From Mortierella sp. BCC40632 (Eukaryota > Mortierellomycota > Mortierellomycetes > Mortierellales > Mortierellaceae), in NCBI GenBank assembly GCA_011634665.1, contig WAEK01000019.1, forward strand, positions 930,001-994,000: 64,000 nt of DNA, in the 5' to 3' direction. Made by a program: the position numbers and the translations under genes. Within the stretch, counting starts at the first letter, position 1. Each line of letters opens with the position of its first letter. The notes under the pieces were generated by a model, which did no database searches, had not been told where the DNA came from, and saw nothing but the letters and a program-made list of their open reading frames with translations. This document shows, piece after piece, positions 11,650-23,433 of this stretch.

Positions 11650-13249
11650 ACCTTTTTTCTGCTGGCTGGCGATCATTCCTTCAGTCCCTCTCCCTCAGAC
11701 AAACGACATTTTATCAGCCTCTTCTCCAGCCTTTCATCACCTCCAGCCTCCCAGTTCCACTTCAGCATCCTGCATTTTAATATTTCTCTGCGACACTTCA
11801 TCAGTATTCCCTCGCGCAAAAACATGTATTTTTATCCGCACCATCCTCTCTATCGACATTGGCCACAAACTCTTGGCTCGACTTGACATGAACGACAAAA
11901 GAAGAAGAAGAGAAGGAGTTCTTTTCTTTTTTTTTTCTTTTCATTTCTCCTCGTACTTACGCTGTTCTTTTATCGCCTCCTCTGCTCTCTTTCGTCGCTT
12001 GCGCTGGATGAATAAAACTTCAGACAGACACTACCGATGACTGCAGGTGAAACTCTCGAGTACAATGGAAAAAAATGTCAAGGAACCAAAATCTTCCCCC
12101 CTTCCACTCTTATCCCCCCTCAAGGATTCGCTCACTGCCCGTGGACTCCCCCATCGCGGAGCAGAGGAAGTATGAAGCCAGGGTTTGTTGTTCCATCTTT
12201 TTTTTTTAATTTTTTTTTTTTTTGACAACCGCCATGAAGCGCAAAAAAAACCAAACATTTGTACACGTCTACACACACAAATCAGCACCCCTTCACTCCA
12301 CACCACACAGACAAAGAAGGTACACACAAAGGTTCGCATCAAGCTAAGTCATGATCCGTTCTGTTGTTTCCTCTCTATATTCATGTTGCTGCTGCTGCTG
12401 TTGTTATTTTATTATTATTATTCCAATGCCACGTGCCCATGATCGCTTGTTGCGGTGATAAAGAACACCGTTGCTTCAAGCGATCTGGAGCAAATGCATA
12501 CAGATACCATTTGATAATACCCAATATCTAATGTCTCCGACTATGGAGAACAATTATTTATGGCCATCCCCTTTTCCTCCCATGCCAATAAAAAAAAATT
12601 GGAGGTTCTTTCAAATCCATGCTTCATTTGCTTCACTATTTGAATGCAATGATAATGATATGAACCATGTGTGACCAGTGGTGGAGAAGATGAGAACTCT
12701 GGTCTAAATTGTCCTTTTGTTGGGCCCCCAGTAACGAATAAATCATTTGCAGCCTGCTACCTGATCGCAAGAGCATTTTGCCCAATGTATAAGCTTGATC
12801 ATGTGTGTGAAATCCATAGTTTTTACTACCAAACTTCTTGGGCCTATGAATGTCTGAGCTGATGAAGAAACTAATGATGATAAGGGAGTGTGCACTGCAA
12901 CAGGACAGTTCAAAAAAAAACGCGCTCAGGGCAGGAAGGTGAATGAGCGTGTACACCGTGAGCACTGACGCTCTGGCCTGAACTCTCCCCCCCAAGAACA
13001 GACAAGGTTTGTTCCCGGTCCTTCTCTGCTTCGTTATCAATTCGTCGTTCCTCCAGAGTCGTTTTCGTCTTTCTTCTTCTTCTTGCCCAGCACCCTTTTT
13101 TCTTTCTCTCATTCGCTCTTTTCTCTCACTCACCATTCCCAAGAGAAACACGCATTCCTTTGTTGACTCGATCCAGCTTTCCTGATCCCCACTCATCCTT
13201 TCCCCCATCCATTCTTCCATCCTCTCTCACTTTTCTTTTTTTCATTTTC

Positions 13250-13281
<32 letters not shown>

Positions 13282-13299
13282 CTCTCTCACGTGCCAAAA
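11509..13299. other. Gene-free spacer
   Basis: 1.8 kb between tandem genes. It contains a CT tract (about 11617-11647), T runs, a TTA tract near 12406-12420 and a pyrimidine-rich leader with a T run just before the aldo-keto reductase. Short frames here show no family resemblance or splice-compatible partners. I see no gene or tRNA. Confidence 0.6.
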
Positions 13300-13885
13300 A
13301 TGACGCGCGTCAATCTCGACGGAATTCTGTCCTTCTTTGCATTAAGCAACGCTCGACAGATTCCTCTTCTCGGCTTTGGTACCTTTCTCCTCGAACCCGG
13401 TTTGCCTGCCGAGGAAGCGGTCCTTTCAGCCTTGCATGTAAATGATACAATGATACTAGGCAGCAGCTTCTCTTTACCTCCTTCTCCCTTCTCGAGGACC
13501 CTTTCAGCCCATGTGTTTATCTCTCCCCCTGGTCTTGCATGGGCTTCGATAACTCTCTTTTTCTTCCTCTCCTTCTTCTCCCACTCCACAACACCTTGTC
13601 GTCTATCTGCCAATGCCTCCACTGAAATGAACCTCTTTCTCACTCTACTTTACTCCACTGTATTTCCACCCTTTGGTACCTGTCTCCTTTTCTAAAGGCT
13701 GGATACCGACATATCGATACGGCTGCAGCATACGGCAATGAAGTTAGTGTCGGCAATGCGATTCGAAAGAGGTAGGCACTCATTCACCTTTCACTAATCC
13801 TGATATCTTCTTCTTCTTCTTCTTTGAAGGGCTGAGAGAGGAGGAGGACAGGGCAAAGGATCTCATTCATACCAACTGCCTTCGA

Positions 13886-13919
<34 letters not shown>

Positions 13920-14585
13920 CGCGTATTACCCAGAGACGATTTGACTCAAAACTCGCTATCCCATTTCGCACCTTTCTATCCATAGTGGTATCCCTCGAGA
14001 CCAGATCTTTGTGACGACAAAACTTCGGGATGCAGACCATGGATACGAATCTGCACTCGCTGCGTGTGAATTGTCTCTGGAGAGACTTGGTCTGGATTAT
14101 GTTGGTACATGAACTGAAAAAAAAAAAAAAAAGGGCAGCAACCTATAAAAGCAACAAGGCTCCCCCCCACACACACACACACTCCATCCCTTTCTCTGGT
14201 CAAAAGGAGCTAAGCTTTGGCACCACTTCTCTCTCTCTCTCTTTAGACCTCTACCTTATCCATTCGCCTATTCCGGGTCCTGAGCGTCGCACGGAGGCCT
14301 GGAAAGCACTACAGAAACTGGTGGCCCAAGGAAAAGTCAAGAGCATAGGCAAGTCCCACAAGAACACCACCACCACCGTCGTCCACCTTATCAGATGGGG
14401 ACAAAAGGGGGAAGAAAGGAGAAAGGAGAAAGAGTGTGTGTGAGAGTGAGAGAGTGAGAGAGTAATGCGTGTAGGACCGACACAACAAAGCAACGCATTG
14501 TCTGGGACGGCGTTTGTTTCGCTGCATTAGAAACCCGTGCGCTCGGATAACCCCGAATTCGCATTGATAATGACTCGTCTTTCCA

Positions 14586-14623
<38 letters not shown>

Positions 14624-15330
14624 ATGACATATTATAGGCGTTTCCAATTATGGTGTGCACCATCTGAAAGAACTCTTGGGCTCCAACCCCACGATCCGAC
14701 CAGTCGTCAATCAGATCGAGGTAAGGACAGCCGCAACTGTTTCTCTCAAGTATCAGAACAGCTGATCGACTCTCCCTCCTCTTCCTCGCAAGAGAGTCCC
14801 GTGGATCTTATATTGACTCCCAACCAACTAACCATTGACTGATCGATTGTGGTAGGTACACCCCTGGTTATCACGACCCGACATTATCACCTTCTGCGAG
14901 TCTCAACACATTGCTATTGAGGCCTATAGCCCCCTCAGTCGAGGACAACGTCTGAATGACCCTGTGTTGGCCAAGATAGCGACCAAGTACTCCAAATCCC
15001 CCGCACAGGTGCTGATCCGTTGGTCACTTCAAAAGGGTTATGTTGTTTTGCCCAAGAGTCATGACAAAGAACGCATTGAACAGAATGCGGACGTTTTTGA
15101 TTTCGATCTTGCAGATGGTGATATGGCAGTCTTGGACTCGTTGAATGAAGAGTATTACTCTGGTAAGAAGAAGTAAAGGGGAAGGAGAGAGAGAGAGAGA
15201 AAGAGAGAGAAATGTGTGGATCTTGAATGATAGAAAAGGAAATAACATGCCATCTTCCTCTCTTTTTTTTTTTTTTTTCCTTTTTCTGCTTCTTCATATT
15301 CTAGGCTCCAACCCTACTGTTGTTCCTTAA
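13300..15330 (+). CDS. Aldo-keto reductase family protein
   Basis: An NADPH-dependent carbonyl reductase with the AKR barrel fold. Seven exons give 282 residues: 13300-13437, 13698-13771, 13986-14104, 14247-14348, 14638-14720, 14856-15162 and 15305-15330. The catalytic tetrad is visible: D53 and Y58 ([11 protein letters not shown]), K83 (VTTKLRD) and H116 (LYLIHSP). The NADP-binding signature near the end ([14 protein letters not shown]) and [11 protein letters not shown] are present. Intron 4 begins with GC (14349) and ends AG (14637). The last exon gives GSNPTVVP, the usual AKR ending; reading through instead of splicing would give an early stop at 15176. Substrate cannot be predicted. Confidence 0.9.
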
Positions 15331-15883
15331 TACTTGAACCAGTCCCTGTTTAAAACCTGCTGGTACTGGTTTTTCCTTTTTTTTTTTTTTTTTTTTTTCA
15401 TGAAAAAGATGAACTTTTCCAGAGTAACAAAACTCCAAGAAGGTATCGAGAGCAAAATAAAAGAAGAGCATAGTAGATACTTGGGATAAGGGGAAGAGGC
15501 GATGGCAACCAGAGTCTGGTTTATATACACAAAAAAAAAAAAAAAAAAAAAATCATATGGATTTTGGCTAGAGCCTATGCAAAGGTTGGATCAAGCAACA
15601 CCAAGCAACACTCAGGGAAATAACATGTCGAGGATCCATGAAAACGGCAGTGAACTGGGCTTGTGTATTAGTGTCCAAGAAGAAATGCTGGTCGACGATG
15701 GCTTTATTGTCAGCCGAACGATAATAAAAAAAAAAAAAAATAGTCCCTTTGGCTTCACTGTCGTCTCGATTGCTGTGGATGCATGCCTGTATGCGCACTG
15801 TATGTATATTTGTGTGTGTTTGCTCGGAAAGGTTTGAAAGAAATGTGAGGAGCTGAGGAAAAAAAAAAAAAGACTTCTCTCCC
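15331..15883. other. Convergent 3' spacer
   Basis: The spacer holds UTR-like DNA with T runs (15378-15400) and A runs (15531-15552, 15725-15740, 15860-15871). No gene is supported. Confidence 0.6.
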
Positions 15884-16057
15884 TTAGACGCCAAGCATGT
15901 CGCCGAGGCTGCGAAGGAAGGTGACGGCCAAACCAAAGACGGTGAGAGAGATGGCGATGCTAGTGTTGCCAGCCCGCTTTTCGGGTGCAGTGATTTCCGA
16001 GCGGATAAAGTTGGTGATGGCGTTTCCGCTGCTCTTGGGGGCGATTTTCTTGACCAT
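15884..16057 (-). CDS. Small single-pass membrane protein, unknown
   Basis: A 57-residue frame runs from ATG 16055-16057 to TAA 15884-15886. The first 35 residues are basic (MVKKIAPKSSGN, then EITAPEKRAGN) and the last 25 form one hydrophobic helix, SIAISLTVFGLAVTFLRSLG. A cytosolic basic end followed by a C-terminal helix suits a tail-anchored or mitochondrial membrane protein. A pyrimidine tract and AG just upstream (16080-16100 on the minus strand) look like a splice acceptor, so there is probably an intron in the leader, or an additional coding exon upstream. I do not recognise the family. Codon use and the clean helix make chance unlikely. Confidence 0.6.
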   Translation of the reverse strand: MVKKIAPKSSGNAITNFIRSEITAPEKRAGNTSIAISLTVFGLAVTFLRSLGDMLGV

Positions 16058-16308
16058 GGCTGGAATGGAGTCGTCTGTGTCTTGTGAGGTGAAGAGAAAG
16101 AAGAGGAATCAGAGGTCTGGAGAGAGAGATCCCGATCAAAGGTCAAAACAGTGCCCACTCTCTCACATAGGTCACTTGACTCGCTCGGAGCGTCCTTTGA
16201 AGGAACTAATGACCTGAAAGGAAATAATGATTTAGGCTAGACTCTGGTCAAGATGTGTAGGAGCGTCAAAAAACATACCATAGACTCTATTGTCTCTTGG
16301 TTGATGGT

Positions 16309-16556
16309 CTAGCGATGGGCCCTTTCTTTTGTTTCAGCCTCAAGAACCCTACCAATGCTGGTCATCATCGTTGCGAACCACTTCTGCATACAGGCAAAAG
16401 ATATTGAGGCCATCGCTGACACCGTAGATGCTCTCTTGCTGCCGCTGTCATATTGCCCGCTGCCGGAATGTAACGGTTGAATAGCGTCTTGTAGGAATCG
16501 CAATAGACCCTGTTGAATTGACGCAGGCGAGGCAAAATACAGAGGACCTCTTCCAC
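16309..16556 (-). pseudogene. Broken coding fragment A
   Basis: Two overlapping minus-strand frames read as one protein with a frameshift near 16450: first EEVLCILPRLRQFNRVYCD and FNRYIPAAGN, then ASTVSAMASISFACMQKW and GRVLEAETKERAHR. The switch between frames without a splice signal suggests a decayed gene. No family was recognised. It may belong with the fragment at 16991-17416. Confidence 0.35.
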
Positions 16557-16990
16557 TGCACTAGCTAGGGCACGGCTTCAAGTTTTAGTACTCGTTGACT
16601 TCGACCATCAGTTAGTCGAGCGATTTTGCTTAGGATTGACAAAAAGGTTGAAGCCCTGGACGAATGAACATACTTGTTTTGGCCACGGAATAGCTGAAGA
16701 ACGATCCATGGGGGAATGCCAGGTTTTGTGAGCTTTCAAACGACTCAGTTCGGGCAACGATCAAGTCTATTTTTTTCTAGGAAGATCGACGCGCGCCAAT
16801 GCGTCCACCAAGCAATGACAAAAGTCTTCCCATCACGATTGCATACTCTCCTGCTCAAGTCTTGTTCGCATCCCTTCAAACAGAAAGAATTTTTGCACTG
16901 TGTCCATTGTAGAACTTCTAGAGGTTCTTGCCATACATCATCTCAGCCTTGATCCTTCCTTTTTGGGTCCTAGTCGGGCGATAGGATAAG

Positions 16991-17416
16991 CTACTCAGTG
17001 TCACTGATAGTCAAGCCAGACCCGTTCTCTTCATTGTCCTTTCGCTGCCGAAACCCTTGGAGGAACTTTAGCATTGATTGATTGGGAGTCTTGTTCTTGA
17101 TGACGAGAGTAAAGTCAGCTCCTGAGTGTTCAGATCGTTCGGCGGAGGCTGCAACCCTGTGCACTTGACCAGGATCTAGGCAAAAGACATTTACATTCTC
17201 ACTTAGCTGTACCAGTGAACCTAGACCTGTCCCTAATCGGTCAAATATGCGCGCTGTACGTCCCTTTGAACCCGGGACATTCCGGATCTCTTGGAGGAAT
17301 CGGTCATGACCCTTTTCAGGATCAAAAATTTGGTCAGAGCAAGGCACATGTCGCTCATCGATCAGAGAGGAGTGTTTGCTCCTTCGGACGGACAAGTTAA
17401 TGACCCTCAGGTTCAA
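16991..17416 (-). pseudogene. Broken coding fragment B
   Basis: An open stretch of 141 codons with protein-like composition, including SDQIFDPEKGHDRFLQEI, RIFDRLGTGLGSLVQLSE and NKTPNQSMLKFLQGF. It has no clear start, no recognised domain and no spliceable neighbours. A further piece with MVTTKDGVAAILERLGK lies at about 17550-17600 on the same strand. I infer remains of one gene of perhaps 1.3 kb with fragment A. Confidence 0.4.
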
Positions 17417-18229
17417 CTCGACGCCATTATCTGGAAAGAGCTATAGATGGCATAGTTGAATCGAGGCTATTTGTCGGTCAACTAAATACCTCCCATAATT
17501 GACTTCTGTTGCAGAATTTGGAAAATAAAGCTGGCTGATTTTTACCCAGTCTTTCCAATATAGCGGCCACACCGTCTTTTGTAGTGACCATGGCGATTTT
17601 CATGAGTCTTCCTTGAGAGAGGGGAACTGCCTTTGATCCCACGTGTGAGATAACTTAGCCGACCTACCATCTGAGAGAGGGCGTGTTCAACGCAGGAGAG
17701 ATCGACATGTCCTTGGTCTCTGGAAAATGATGGCAAATCAGTCATGCAAGATGTTCGTATTTTGCCTTATTGCCTCCGCAAAGAATGTGAATGAGGTCAT
17801 ATTCTGGAGTGGATATGAACCCACTCACAAAGGGCGAAGGTGACAGTCGAGATGGTTTGCATCTGGAAGTAGTGTTGATAGTCTACTGATACTGCTACAA
17901 CTTGGATTGAGGTCCATCTTCCAAGTTTACTCCAGAGTATACCCAGCCTGTCATAGATGTTTCGCAACTCTATTGTATTTGAGTCTCCTGCTTCGTTTTC
18001 ACCATTAAGTGCTTTTCTTTCTCCTTTTCTGATTGTTTGATAGCAACATCAGTGTGGTGCTAGTCTGGCGTGCTAAGAGTAATCAAGCATTTGTTTGCCG
18101 AAATGCATTTTTTTTGCGGGATATCCGATGTCTCGTGAATTCAGAACATGAATATGAACATGAGCAAAGAGTGTCCACACCACCGCTCGAGGCTATTGGA
18201 TATTCTAGTGACAGGAACCTGTGAGATTG

Positions 18230-18420
18230 AGATCAACCAGTTGACTATTGGTACTCTTGGGAAAGCACTGCCAGTTGTTCCTGAGGCCAGATGAGCTGGA
18301 GCTTGCGATTCACCGGTTGAAGCTACAACTGGGGTTGACCGGTCAGCCAGAATAACCGTCGGTTTGTTAACGCCGACAGACGGTAAACCGATTAAAAGCC
18401 TACTGGTACAACCGCGGAAA
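18230..18420. repeat. Cluster of ACCGGT/AACCG palindromic motifs
   Basis: Within about 190 bp there are several copies of ACCGGT, AACCGTCGGT, GACGGTAAACCG and ACTGGTAC in both orientations. The same vocabulary recurs at 20770-20905. It may be a degraded terminal-inverted-repeat element; no target duplication was identified. Confidence 0.4.
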
Positions 18421-19598
18421 ACCATGCCTTGGTTCGGATCAATGATAAAGACTTATCTGCTTTTTGAAACTCATCTAACTGTAATAATGGACTCGTATCT
18501 TGGTTCTGTGAATATGGCTGACTGGCTCTGTGTCCTACAAAGTAGCGTTTATGCTAAGACTTCCTGAGTCAGATCACAAGTCTGACTCTGGAAGTACCCA
18601 GAATAAAAAAAAAAACGTCCAAGACTTTGAGAGTAGGTGCCTCGCATCGCTGGCTACATACAAGACCATTGAGTTGCCTTGAAGTATTTCGCATTAAGTA
18701 TCCTATTTCTGAACATTCATGTCATCAACTGCAGCATCTATAAAGACCACGAACAATCTGGTGCTGTGCGGAAACAATGAGTTGGTATCACTCAACGCCA
18801 CTAATTCTCTCTAACTATGAAAGTACCTTCCTGCCTGACCATTTCTCCATTCTCTGATTGTCCATCTTAGGCCCTAACAAACACTTGATGAATAAATGCC
18901 TCCATTACCATTAGTTCATTCAGACCCAACTAGCATCAAATTACCCCTGGGTTTGCGCTGGAGTGATTCAACCAAGTGCATGATTCAAAAAAAAAAAAAA
19001 AAAAAAGGAATAAAAAGAGTGGCAAAAAAAGTATTGGCTGGGAAGGTGTCATGCCCTCTGACTTGTTACTGTTTGCTGCTGCTACTGGCGCCGTTCATTC
19101 ATAAAGAGAGAATCGATATTCCAATCGCTGTCATTTTCCCTTCTATTCTTCCACTCGTCTCTCTTTTTTGTTGCCAGTTCGACTTCTCCTGTTTCTCGGG
19201 ACTCTACTGTGTAGTAGCTGACCAGATAATATCTTTTTTTTTTTTTTTTAGGTTCGGCCCTTCGCCCTTTTTATTCAGAGTTGAGCAGAAACACGCGAAC
19301 TGACATGGTTCAGTCCAGGAGATGGGTGTGGATGCTGCTTGGCCTCAAGTCATGGCTCCTGGAATCCTGGATAGATAGAGAGTGGGTTCGGCCAAAAGAT
19401 GCTAAAAAAAAAAAAAAGAAAATAAAGAAAGAGGCTTTGCAATAATAGCAAGCGATGCAAAAGCGCACACAAGCATATCCCTTCCCCGGGATTCACCTCT
19501 GACGTTCTCGCTTCCTTCTTGTAAGTTCAATCTCTGACTGATGGGTTTTCATTTGCCAAATACTATGGAATGGTGCTTATAGAGCCATTCGTGTTTGC

Positions 19599-19916
19599 TT
19601 GAAGTGTACTGGTCGACTGCTGTCTTCAGAAAGCCTTTCGGTTTGGATATTGGCGAAAGCAGAGCAGATTCTGATCTTAGAAGAGTATCAAACTCGCAAG
19701 GCCAAGCAGCTTTCTACAGGTTGGTTCTTGTCTCTCTTCGTCTTTGCTGGCCAGACAGGTTACTTGCTCTATTATTTCCATGGTCGTAGACCTCTCTTTG
19801 AAGCAGGTGGTCTTGCCTTTTCAACCATCCTATTACATACTCGACATGCATTACCGTTTGCTTCTTACGCTCCTTTTGTATTCACTTGTAGGGCATTGTC
19901 GCCGATGAGCATGTAG
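19599..19916 (+). pseudogene. Broken coding fragment C
   Basis: A 105-codon frame with long hydrophobic and aromatic runs (ILAKAEQILILEEYQT, GQTGYLLYYFHGRRPLFEAGG, HALPFASYAPFVF). It is isolated, with stops on both sides and no splice partner I can find. Not recognised. The composition is more protein-like than that of neighbouring frames, so I list it as a relic rather than a gene. Confidence 0.3.
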
Positions 19917-20769
19917 AAAACAATCATATAACGTCTGAGTAACGCCTTATTCTATTGTTTGATCTTGCCACTGTCGGTTCATCCATGGACGGGAATGTAG
20001 AATGTAACAACGCGTAGCTTGGAGCAAAAATACTGAACAGAATCGATTTAAACACAGTCTACAGGATTGATGGACCTTGTCATAGAAATGGCTGTCGATT
20101 TTTCATTAGAATTCTATCGATACGATGCCGTGATAAGAATGAAAGCGTGCGTAAAGCTTCTGCATAGATCTTGGCCGCAGTACACAGCACTGAGGCAATA
20201 TGTGGATAGGCTGATACCTGCCGAGACCTTAAGCTGCATCCTTGATCCTGCAGCATCTGAAAAGGTACCCGTCTTCCACTCTCTCCACTCTATTGGCGGT
20301 AGTACACTTTGACCCCAACCGAATTCCATCCATCACTTCGTCGACTTTTTTAGCCTCAGGCTGCTGCCTATCATCCGGGATCCAAAAGGAGCTAGGCTGA
20401 CATAGGATCCTCGAGGCATAGTGAACGGTTACAACTATCCAATTCATTTAGGATCTTCCTGATTTGTGCGATTAATCCATGGGCTACAATATATGAAAGA
20501 CTCATGCCAGAGGCGATTGAGCGTGTACAAATGTTGCAGCGTTCTAGGCAGTTGGCTATTACCTCAGAAACCACACTGTCTCACGCTTGAGCTGACTACT
20601 GAATGGTTGCAAGAATGTCAATCATATGAGGGTCCTTGATCCTTGTTCTTATATTCTCCAAGGCTTGTTTACAGTGAAAGAGGCGATAGAATGCTTTGAG
20701 TGAGTGAAAAGACCCTTGGACCAGATGCGGTTTGCCACCAAAGGTTAATCCCAGTGATTTACACCACTA

Positions 20770-20905
20770 GTTGGTAAACCATTGGTATCACCAGTACTAA
20801 GTATCTACCAGTATCTACCAGTACACTGTTCTGGTGCTTTCTACTGGTATACCGCACTGGTGTTTTTTACCGGTATACTGCATCGGTATTTTATACCAGT
20901 AAATA
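20770..20905. repeat. Array of ACCAGTA / TACTGGT inverted motifs
   Basis: Eight or more copies of ACCAGTA, ACTGGT or ACCGGT occur in alternating orientation at spacings of about 10-20 bp, with GGTAAACC at the left side. The DNA can form several small hairpins. It resembles the end region of a DNA transposon or a protein-binding array. Confidence 0.5.
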
Positions 20906-22174
20906 TTGGACTGTGGAGAAGAGGAGTAATGTGGAAAACACCAGCATCTTTAAGCTGTTGCTTGGACGACAGGTTCGGTAGTAGATTGAATACATTGGTA
21001 TTCCAAAGTTTAGGTAGGGGTTTTGCTGTTCGATGAACACTTCAATTGTCCAAGATGAGTAGAGCTTTCTGACCCAATTTTGAGTCAAAACCATCTCGAG
21101 CTATTCATAAAACATTCTTGTTACCATCCAAGCCTTAGGGTTGGGCTGATAAATGCACCCAAAAGTTGCTCTTGGATATCCTTTCGAATCAGTCAAGACT
21201 CTCGTACTATTCAAGTATCCACATTATTGGAGACTTGTTGGCTCTGTGGCCATTGGAACAGAAAGCAATGGTTACTCGCTCTTTGCTCAGCTTCTCGCCT
21301 TTTGATCTGTGTATATGCTAGTACTCCATCCATTTGCATCCTGTAGAATAAGGCGATTTTGTCCATGACATTATTTCAGGAGTATGAGTATGGGTCGAGT
21401 CTCTCGTGTAGGGAGAGAAGAACTTCTTCTGTCGCAGTCATTTCAGCAGATCTGCCCTCTCTTACGATGTTAAAAGGTCTGATCTCATGGCGCCTCTTGA
21501 ATCCTTTTAGCCAGCCCTCAGAAAACTGGAAGCCTTTAGCTTTAGTGTCACCGTTGGCTATTTATGCCTTCTTACACACAGCTCAACGTGCCGAGTATCT
21601 GGTATTGCAGTGCGTTTGTTCTATCTGGCTCCAGCACAAGCCACTGAAACCTCGGCTTTTTCACTCATAGAGCGTGTCAACAGAATGGTCAATTGAAATG
21701 GTAACCCCCAAAGCGTTTGGTGAGCAACTTGGATAGATCTCATACACTCAGTTGTTTGTTGTAGTTCCACTCAACTATCTCATCAGCAACAATACTCCTT
21801 TGCTCACTCAAAATTTAATTGGGAAGGAATTTGAGCAAGGCTACATTCTCTACTACAGAGTGTATCAAGACCTTCTAAAGAGGTAGCATTCAGAGGAAAA
21901 AAAAAAAAAAAAAAAAAGACAAATCGGATCACATTCACTGATAATGACTTGAGGCACAAGTTGTTTTGAAAAACGATAAATTTATTCCTTCCACTTTCTT
22001 CAGTGACATAAACAAGATAATACTTGGGACAGTTGCAAAAACTATTCAAAGATAGGACAGAGGGCGAAGAAAGCGAAACAGGTTAGAATGCTATCTCAAC
22101 AGCCTTTCTTTTTTTTCTAGATCAAAGTCAAGCCTCAGCTCTCCCAAGAAATAGAAATCTTCTTTGCGATAGCA

Positions 22175-22260
22175 GATCAGAAGTAAAATATAAGGTAGCT
22201 AGGGTTTTTTCGTCAGAGTGCAGAAAGCACTACAGCCAAATGCCGGTATCATCATAACGA
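22175..22260. repeat. Dispersed ~90-bp repeat, copy 1
   Basis: Shares GATCAGAAGTAAA, TATAAGGTAGCTAGGGT, GTGCAGAAAGCACTA and AGCCAAATGCCGGT with copies 2 and 3. Read on the minus strand it ends a frame in ...MMIPAFGCSAFCTLTKKP and stop. Confidence 0.85.
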
Positions 22261-22602
22261 TGGTATCGAAAGAAAGAGATTTGAAAAGGAGAACTAGAGG
22301 AAGGAATATCGAAATAAAAAAAAAAAAACAATCGCTTACCATTGAAACATCTAAGCCCCCTCTCGAACAAAGATACATTGGAGAAAAACTGATCCAGCAC
22401 TGTTGTCCAGCCTGTTTCCAGATCTTTAACCAATATCTCACGAGGGGAGCCCTAGTCGATCCAAAGAGATCGTGTTTTGCAAACTACCAAGTAGACTTGT
22501 TACATCTATTACACAATAATCAATTGAGCATTCGTTTGGTTAATTATGGCTCAATAGGAGTTGTTGTCAAACGAATCCAACCAGTCTTTTTCAGAAAGGT
22601 GT

Positions 22603-22694
22603 GATCAGAAGTAAATTATAAGGTAGCTAGGGTGTTTTCATCAACGTGCAGAAAGCACTAAAGCCAAATGCCGGTATCATCATTCCGACGATTC
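22603..22694. repeat. Dispersed ~90-bp repeat, copy 2
   Basis: Nearly identical to copy 3. On the minus strand it is preceded by a pyrimidine tract and CAG (22695-22697), so it looks like a terminal exon reading IVGMMIPAFGFSAFCTLMKTP-like in the frame shared by all copies. Confidence 0.85.
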
Positions 22695-22906
22695 TGAAAA
22701 GAGAAAATGGGAGTGAAGGGGAGTGGTGGTGGTGGATACATACCATAATCTGAAGGATGGCCACCGGAGAGTTAGGATTCGTTCAGTTGCTAAATGATAA
22801 TGTACTGTAGAGGATAGGATACGCGTTAGCCTTTGTTGATGGATAATGACTCGCACACTGCGCTTGAAAAAGATATCAAAGCGCGTGGAGTTTATCGAAG
22901 CGTGGT

Positions 22907-22998
22907 GTCAGTAGAAAATTATAAGGTAGCTAGGGTGTTTTCATCAACGTGCAGAAAGCACTAAAGCCAAATGCCGGTGTCATCATTCCGACGATTCG
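22907..22998. repeat. Dispersed ~90-bp repeat, copy 3
   Basis: Differs from copy 2 by few bases. Upstream on the minus strand a frame with a hydrophobic run (LSILFLVGLVYTLL) ends in a good donor at about 23063, but the acceptor AG seen at copy 2 is missing here. Confidence 0.85.
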
Positions 22999-23433
22999 AT
23001 GTCGCGAGAAAAAAGGAATGGAGTGAATAGATGAGTAGGATCACAGGAATGCAACACTTACCAAGTAGGGTATAGACAAGACCCACGAGAAACAATATAC
23101 TCAAGTCATATGCCTGACAAGAGACGTGTTTACAACGCGGGTCTTGATAGAACAAAGAGGTGGAGGACAGGAGCAGGGAGGAGAGGAGAGGGAAAGAGTA
23201 AAGAAGAGGGTTGGAAAATTTTTCGGCCAACGAGTCGAGGTATAAGTTTTCCATTGGCCATTACAAAGCCACTGCCTTTTGCTGAGCGTGAATGGCAATT
23301 TGATGGATTCACGTACGGCGGTCCCTCTCATTTTGGTCGTGCCTGTCGTCCGCCTTTCTTCTGTCTCGCTCTCGCTCGCTCGCTCGCTCTCTGCTCCTTT
23401 CACTCCCCACAAACTTTGGGCCTTTGAATCAAC

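Larger units (their letters stand above)
16058..22174. other. Gene-poor island with decayed coding fragments
   Basis: About 6 kb of lower-repeat DNA without a gene that can be assembled. Broken frames listed separately keep protein-like composition but are interrupted by stops and frame changes. Microsatellites, abundant elsewhere, are nearly absent apart from short A runs, which itself marks this stretch as different from the flanking gene blocks. Confidence 0.6.

Noticed and set aside
14964..15176. Aldo-keto reductase ending at TAA 15174-15176 without a last intron
   Set aside because: A good donor at 15163 and acceptor at 15304 give the usual family ending; the read-through form is possible as intron retention only.
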